This document shows, one piece after another, positions 6,009 to 9,417 of a stretch of 9,417 nt of DNA. The position numbers and the translations under genes were made by a program. Position 1 is the stretch's first letter; each line of letters begins with the position of its first letter. This DNA comes from JAVKSL01 sp050744225. GTDB lineage: Bacteria > Actinomycetota > Acidimicrobiia > Acidimicrobiales > JAJPHD01. The stretch spans positions 1 through 9,417 of the forward strand of contig JBOGGT010000037.1 of the NCBI GenBank assembly GCA_050744225.1, given 5' to 3'. The notes beneath the pieces are model-generated. The model was given only the letters and a program-made list of their open reading frames with translations, was not told where the DNA came from and did no database searches.

Positions 6009-7001
6009 GTGACGCCGTCCCTGGTGCTGGAGGCGTCGGGGCACCAGGTCACCATCACCAACCCTGACAAGGTATTTTTCTCCGCCCGGGGCGAGACCAA
6101 GGCCGACCTGGCCCGCTACTACCTGGCGGTAGGCGAGGCCGCGCTGCGGGGCGTCCTGCGCCGCCCGACGGTGCTCAAGCGCTACCCGGACGGAGCGGAG
6201 GGCAAGTTCTTCTACCAAAAGCGGGTACCCTCCCCCCGCCCCGACTGGCTGGAGACGACCACGGTGGCCTTCCCGAGCGGACGCACCGCAGAAGAGCTGT
6301 GCCCGGTGGACGTGGCGCACCTGGTCTGGGCGGCAAACCTCGGATGTCTGGACCTGAACCCCTGGGCGGTACGCCGGGAGGACCTGGACCACCCCGACGA
6401 GCTGCGGGTGGACCTGGACCCCTCGCCCGGAGTTGCCTTCGCGGCGGTGCGCGCGGTCGCGTTGTGCGCCGGCACGGTACTCGCCGAGAACGGCCTGGTG
6501 GGCTTTCCCAAGACCTCGGGGTCCCGGGGCATCCACATCAACGTCCGCATCTCCCCTTCATGGGACTTCACCGAGGTCCGCAGGGCCTGCCTGGCGCTGG
6601 CCCGGGAGGTGGAGCGCCGGATGCCCGCAGAAGCGACCACCCAGTGGTGGAAGGATCGCAGGGGGATGCGGGTCCTGATCGACTACAACCAGAACGCCCG
6701 GGACCGCACTGTCGCCTCGGCCTACTCGGTGCGGGCCAACCCGGCCGGGCGGGTCTCCTGCCCGCTGCGCTGGGACGAGGTCCCCGATGTGGAGCCTGAC
6801 GACCTGACCATCGCCACCGTGCCGGCCCGTCTGGCTGCGCTGGGCGACCCGGCGGAGGGGATGGACGCGGAGGTGGGCTCACTGGAGGGACTTTTGGCGC
6901 TGGCGGAGCGCGACGAAGCCGGAGGTCTGGGCGATGCCCCCTGGCCCCCACACTTCCCCAAGGCCCCTGGAGAGGGCCGGCGCTCGCACCTGGCCCCTTA
7001 G
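6009..7001 (+). CDS. Stand-alone LigD-type primase-polymerase (PolDom), NHEJ repair polymerase
   Basis: This archaeo-eukaryotic-primase-fold polymerase fills and extends DNA ends, usually with the Ku/LigD end-joining pathway and usually favouring ribonucleotides. The 330-residue protein begins VTITNPDKVFF, the family start. It then has VLKRYPDGAEGKFFYQKRVP (55-74), the catalytic DxD in ELRVDLDP (D135, D137), SGSRGIH (170-176) for nucleotide binding, and the third metal ligand D225 in IDYNQNARDRTVASAYSVRANP. It ends with WPPHFPKAPGE, typical of the mycobacterial Rv3730c-like branch rather than the three-domain LigD. No ligase or nuclease domain is attached and no ku gene is in the window. The GTG start at 6009 is the first standard start after the nrdB stop; the open repeat frame upstream lacks ATG, GTG or TTG. 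It probably rides on the nrdAB transcript. Confidence 0.92.
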   Translation: MTPSLVLEASGHQVTITNPDKVFFSARGETKADLARYYLAVGEAALRGVLRRPTVLKRYPDGAEGKFFYQKRVPSPRPDWLETTTVAFPSGRTAEELCPVDVAHLVWAANLGCLDLNPWAVRREDLDHPDELRVDLDPSPGVAFAAVRAVALCAGTVLAENGLVGFPKTSGSRGIHINVRISPSWDFTEVRRACLALAREVERRMPAEATTQWWKDRRGMRVLIDYNQNARDRTVASAYSVRANPAGRVSCPLRWDEVPDVEPDDLTIATVPARLAALGDPAEGMDAEVGSLEGLLALAERDEAGGLGDAPWPPHFPKAPGEGRRSHLAP

Positions 7002-7049
7002 GGCGGGATCCACCTCGCTCCTTCCAACCTCGGACGCGGATCACTGGCG

Positions 7050-7568
7050 TTAGCCGATTGCCCGGCGCAGGTCCTTCATCAGGAGCAGCAGGGAGCGAGG
7101 ATCGACCGGGCTCTGATCAAAGCTGGCCAGGCGCAGGTAGAACGCCTTGGCATCATCATCTTCTGCGTGGATGAGCAAGGCACGCGCCCCGGCTTCGCTA
7201 GAGATCAGGTCCACTCGATGGAGGGCGTCGACCACGAGCGCCCGGCCCAGGCCTTGGCCCTGCTCCGCGAGGTCGACTCCCAGGCGAGCCAGGATTACCA
7301 ACGCCAGGTCGTACCGCCCGGCGCCACGAAGCAGGCGCTCGGGCGGCTCCGCGTGCAAGATGCTCCCGGTGGTCAGGGCGTAGAAACCCACGACGCGGTC
7401 TTCCTCAAGGCGGCGCACGACGAAGACCCGGCTCATACCGCTGGCGTGGGACTGCCGGGCGTGGCGCCGCAGCCAGGTGGTCTGGCAACCCGACCCGCAA
7501 TCGAAGCAGTCCAGATCGTGCTTTGGGTCCAGCGCCTCGACCGGACCGTAGAGGCTGCTAGTCGCCAC
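7050..7568 (-). CDS. GNAT-family toxin, TacT-like (type II toxin-antitoxin)
   Basis: TacT-type toxins transfer acetyl from acetyl-CoA to the amino group of aminoacyl-tRNA and so stop translation. The 172-residue protein shows the family plan: HDLDCFDCG (17-25), WLRRHARQSHASGMSRVFVV (32-51), GFYALTTGSI (61-70), ARLGVD (94-99), the acetyl-CoA pyrophosphate loop QGQGLG (103-108), and FYLRLASF (143-150), whose Y144 matches the catalytic tyrosine. C21, C24 and C28 form a close cysteine cluster where relatives usually have an FdCG...LD..WL stretch. The start is GTG, 11 bases inside the antitoxin gene, so the two are translationally coupled. A GGAAGA 11 bases upstream is a weak ribosome-binding site. 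Its 3' end faces the convergent polymerase gene across 48 bases with no clear terminator. Confidence 0.85.
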   Translation of the reverse strand: MATSSLYGPVEALDPKHDLDCFDCGSGCQTTWLRRHARQSHASGMSRVFVVRRLEEDRVVGFYALTTGSILHAEPPERLLRGAGRYDLALVILARLGVDLAEQGQGLGRALVVDALHRVDLISSEAGARALLIHAEDDDAKAFYLRLASFDQSPVDPRSLLLLMKDLRRAIG

Positions 7569-7854
7569 TTGGCTGAGGGTCTTCCAGCACCGTGGGACCG
7601 CGCAGCAACTCCGAAAGGCCCGGGACGGCGCTGGGAGGGCGATCCAACGCCGAGTTCAGGCTATCCCATGCCTCCGACGGGAGCAAGAAGACACGGCGGT
7701 CGGCCAGGACGTCCTCTGCCGCCCTGGTCGCATGGCGAAGGACGAATTCTGAGACCGTCGTTCCCTCGGCCTCGCTGGCAGCACTCAGCAAGCTTCGCTG
7801 GCGCTCACTGATCCGAATCCCTATTCGCTCGCTCTTCCGTGTCGGCGCCGCCAT
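7558..7854 (-). CDS. DUF1778/TacA-family ribbon-helix-helix antitoxin
   Basis: The 98-residue protein neutralises the adjacent GNAT toxin and, in this family, represses its own operon as a dimer. Residues 8-50 (SERIGIRISERQRSLLSAAS then TTVSEFVLRHATRAAEDVL) are a ribbon-helix-helix DNA-binding domain. The segment DRRVFLLPSEAWDSLNSALDRPP (52-74) is the toxin-neutralising region characteristic of DUF1778 proteins, and 75-98 is a flexible tail. ATG at 7854 is chosen over an in-frame start at 7908 because GAGAGGGG lies 8 bases upstream and the protein then begins at the RHH domain. Antitoxin-first order with an 11-base overlap is standard for TacAT-like loci. Two dyads upstream (7874-7907) are candidate operators. 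Confidence 0.87.
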   Translation of the reverse strand: MAAPTRKSERIGIRISERQRSLLSAASEAEGTTVSEFVLRHATRAAEDVLADRRVFLLPSEAWDSLNSALDRPPSAVPGLSELLRGPTVLEDPQPSGD

Positions 7855-7873
7855 GTCAGAGACCCCTCTCGTT

Positions 7874-7907
7874 GTGATGATCACCCTGTACCAACGTTGA
7901 GCGTACA
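7874..7907. promoter_or_regulatory. Two inverted repeats upstream of the antitoxin gene, candidate operator
   Basis: GTGAT-G-ATCAC (7874-7884) is a perfect 11-bp dyad with one central base. TGTAC (7887-7891) and GTACA (7903-7907) form a second inverted repeat with 11 bases between, enclosing the 8-bp palindrome CAACGTTG (7892-7899). They lie 20-53 bases upstream of the antitoxin ATG, where RHH antitoxins normally bind their own promoter. I could not pick out convincing -35 and -10 boxes. Confidence 0.45.
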
Positions 7908-7956
7908 CGGTCTCACCGCCCGGGCTGCTCCGGGGAACAACGCTTGTCTCTTGGCT

Positions 7957-8688
7957 CTACCCCAGGTGGAGGTCGAAGAAATCGACAATCCGGCGACGGG
8001 CATCGGCTGCGGAGGCCTCGTGGTAGCCAACCCCCATCAGTCGGCCCATCACGGCGATGAGGACGCCCACCCCGCCCGCATGGTGGTTGAGAAAGCCGTG
8101 ACCGGCTTCGGGGTACTCCTTCACATCGCAGGCCACCCCGTCGGCCACAAGCGCGGCCTCCAGCCTTGCCGCAGCTCCGCCGAGGCGACGGTCCTTGGCG
8201 CCGTAGCTGCCAACCACAGGACAGGCTCGGGCGAGGACCGCCTCGGCGTCGTCGGGCACCTCGCCGTAGTTGACGCTCGACGCCGAGTATCCGTGGTCCG
8301 GGGCCAGGAGGAGCGAAAAGTTCCCTCCCATGCAGTAGCCGATGATCCCGATCCGTCCGTTGCAGCGCTCGTCGCCGGCCAGCCACGCCCGAGCAGCTTC
8401 GATGTCGTCAAAGGTCCGGCCCTGGCCCTCCTGTAGTTGCCTGAAAATCGAGCGCAGGCAGGCGAACTTGCGACCCCAGGAAAACAGGTCGGGCGCCAAG
8501 GCCAGGTAGCCGGCCTCCGCCAGCCAGTGGCACTGGTGTCGCAGGTCCTCGGTCATCCCGAATGCGTCGTGCACCACGACCACGCCGGGCCATGGCCCCT
8601 CCCCAGGCGGGCGGGCCAGGTGCGCCGAGCCCTGCGGCGCGGCGAAGGCCACCGTCTCCGAGCGGTCAGGATCGGTCTCAACTGGCAT
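7957..8688 (-). CDS. Dienelactone hydrolase family alpha/beta hydrolase
   Basis: The 243-residue protein has the alpha/beta-hydrolase plan of dienelactone hydrolases: VVVVHDAFGMTEDLRHQ (36-52, oxyanion-side strand and loop), LAPDLFSWG (64-72), the nucleophile elbow GYCMGG (117-122) with Cys119, the acid D166 in YGAKDRR, and the base H197 in AGHGF. Cys-Asp-His is the dienelactone hydrolase triad. The classic substrates are dienelactones from chlorocatechol breakdown, but no catabolic genes surround it, so the actual substrate is open. There is no signal peptide. The ATG at 8688 has GGGAG seven bases upstream. Only 15 bases separate it from the tsaC stop and the ribosome-binding site lies within that gap, so the two are almost certainly cotranscribed. 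The toxin-antitoxin genes follow after 102 bases. Confidence 0.9.
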   Translation of the reverse strand: MPVETDPDRSETVAFAAPQGSAHLARPPGEGPWPGVVVVHDAFGMTEDLRHQCHWLAEAGYLALAPDLFSWGRKFACLRSIFRQLQEGQGRTFDDIEAARAWLAGDERCNGRIGIIGYCMGGNFSLLLAPDHGYSASSVNYGEVPDDAEAVLARACPVVGSYGAKDRRLGGAAARLEAALVADGVACDVKEYPEAGHGFLNHHAGGVGVLIAVMGRLMGVGYHEASAADARRRIVDFFDLHLG

Positions 8689-8703
8689 GGGGCGACTCCC
8701 GGT

Positions 8704-9339
8704 TCACAAATGGACGCCTGGCACCCTCACCCAGGCAATGCTCCCCTCCCGCAGGCACCTTAGCTCGGGACCGGTGCAGTCCACCACCGTCGAGGAGGGC
8801 CCGGTGCACGGCCCGGCATCGAGAATCACCGCCACCCCTTCCCCGAGCTGGGCTGAGAGTGCCTCTGCTGTCTCAACCGGAGCCGAGCCGTGCAGGTTGG
8901 CGCTGGTGGTGGCGATGGGGCCGACCATCCGGGCCAAGGCAACGGGGACCGGGTGGGCGGGACAGCGCAGCCCGATGGTCGCTCCGTCGCCCCCGAGGCT
9001 CAGCCCGAGCCCGGGCAGACTGGCAAGCACCAGGGTCAGCCCTCCCGGCCACCAGGCAGCCATCAAAGCCTCCGCCGCCGGGGTGCAGACCGCCAGGCCA
9101 CGCGCCTGGTCCACATCGGCCACCAGGACGGGGAGGGCAACCGAACCGGGTCTGGCCTTCAGGGCGAAGAGTCGGTCGACTGCGCCGGACCGGGAAGGGT
9201 CAACCGCCAGCCCGTAGACGGTGTCGGTCGGGATGCCCACCACCAGGCCTGAGCGCAAGGCAGAGGCCGCTTGCTCCAGGGCCTGCGGGCAGGGGGGATC
9301 GCCTGAGGCGTCGACGAGGCGTCCCGACGCCGGGGCCAT
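8704..9339 (-). CDS. tsaC: L-threonylcarbamoyladenylate synthase (TsaC/Sua5/YrdC family)
   Basis: This enzyme makes threonylcarbamoyl-AMP from threonine, bicarbonate and ATP, the first step of t6A37 modification of ANN-decoding tRNAs. The 211-residue protein carries the YrdC fold: GIPTDTVYGLAVDP (35-48), LFALKARP (57-64, with the K-x-R pair K61/R63), WWPGGLTLVL (96-105), R125 in TIGLRCP, TTSAN (144-148, the S-x-N motif), and PSSTVVD (181-187). Its length fits the single-domain form without a C-terminal Sua5 domain. The ATG at 9339 has GAGGT (plus-strand 9346-9350) six bases upstream, and an in-frame TGA nine bases upstream rules out a longer start. Its first base is shared with the TAA of the upstream frame (TAATG). 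It is the best-placed promoter-distal partner of the truncated gene at the window edge. Confidence 0.93.
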   Translation of the reverse strand: MAPASGRLVDASGDPPCPQALEQAASALRSGLVVGIPTDTVYGLAVDPSRSGAVDRLFALKARPGSVALPVLVADVDQARGLAVCTPAAEALMAAWWPGGLTLVLASLPGLGLSLGGDGATIGLRCPAHPVPVALARMVGPIATTSANLHGSAPVETAEALSAQLGEGVAVILDAGPCTGPSSTVVDCTGPELRCLREGSIAWVRVPGVHL

Positions 9340-9417
9340 TAGCGGACCTCAGCCCGGCCCGTGGCGCGCTCGGCCCGGCCCGTGGCGCGCTCGGCCCGGC
9401 CCGGGGCGCGCTCGGCC
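9339..9417 (-). CDS. C-terminal end of an upstream gene with heptapeptide repeat, possibly prmC
   Basis: On the minus strand a frame open from the window edge reads AERAPGR-AERATGR-AERATGR-AEVR and ends in TAA overlapping the tsaC ATG by one base. All codons before the stop end in G or C, unlike the other two frames, which supports it as the coding one. In many bacteria prmC (release-factor glutamine methyltransferase) directly precedes the tsaC homologue, and PrmC proteins often end in a D-L-x-G-R-x-R type tail that could grow into this repeat. The identity is inference from gene order; too little sequence is present to confirm it. A second frame ends in TGA nine bases before tsaC and cannot be fully excluded. 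Confidence 0.5.
   Translation of the reverse strand, partial: AERAPGRAERATGRAERATGRAEVR
9350..9417. repeat. 21-bp tandem repeat, 3.2 copies, at the window edge
   Basis: Units lie at 9350-9370, 9371-9391 and 9392-9412, with CGGCC at 9413-9417 beginning another. The first differs from the middle unit by one base (A for G near its start) and the third by one base (G for T), so the array is slightly diverged. Read on the minus strand it encodes the heptapeptide AERATGR (AERAPGR in the outermost unit). The array continues past the window. Confidence 0.93.

Noticed and set aside
5880..6011. NrdB-polymerase fusion by stop-codon readthrough
   Set aside because: The frame is open after the TGA, but both proteins have complete normal ends. 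The bases just after the stop include a TTA codon that is rare in such genomes, so ordinary termination and reinitiation is simpler.
7002..7049. Bidirectional terminator between the convergent polymerase and toxin genes
   Set aside because: I looked for a stem here and found only pairings of four or five bases with long loops.
7919..7934. Terminator for the hydrolase gene (CCCGG/CCGGG, 6-nt loop)
   Set aside because: Only five pairs and no T-run; such stems are frequent by chance at this GC content.

Overview
The window is a 9.4 kb piece of a very GC-rich chromosome. Genes are densely packed, coding third positions are almost all G or C, and the gene set is actinobacterial in flavour: a zinc-ribbon MscL, a stand-alone LigD-type polymerase of the mycobacterial Rv3730c kind, an apparently leaderless nrdA, and GTG starts. 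A high-GC actinomycete or related actinobacterial lineage is most likely. Nothing here fixes it to genus level. Both ends of the window fall inside short tandem repeats, which is where short-read contigs often break.

Left to right, plus strand: (1) the C-terminal 304 residues of a geranylgeranyl-reductase-family FAD enzyme whose 5' end is a 30-bp in-frame repeat; (2) a hairpin, then mscL; (3) a DUF169-family protein of unknown function; (4) a strong promoter overlapping a perfect 12-bp palindrome, followed by nrdA and nrdB (class Ia ribonucleotide reductase; stop and start share one base); (5) a five-copy 18-bp repeat filling the gap before a LigD-type primase-polymerase gene. From 7050 onward genes lie on the minus strand. 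Read in their own direction (right to left) they are: the last residues of an unidentified gene made of a heptapeptide repeat (possibly prmC), tsaC (t6A tRNA modification), a dienelactone-hydrolase-family enzyme, and a TacA/TacT-type antitoxin-toxin pair.

Functionally the plus-strand half joins dNTP synthesis (NrdAB) to an end-joining repair polymerase. The minus-strand half is a translation-related operon (tsaC and possibly prmC) with a hydrolase and a toxin that, in its family, acts on charged tRNA. The most unusual signal is not a new gene system. It is the three independent minisatellites (30, 18 and 21 bp, all multiples of three), each readable in a frame with 100% G/C third positions at or next to a protein-coding end or loop. 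I saw no CRISPR array, transposase, tRNA or rRNA.
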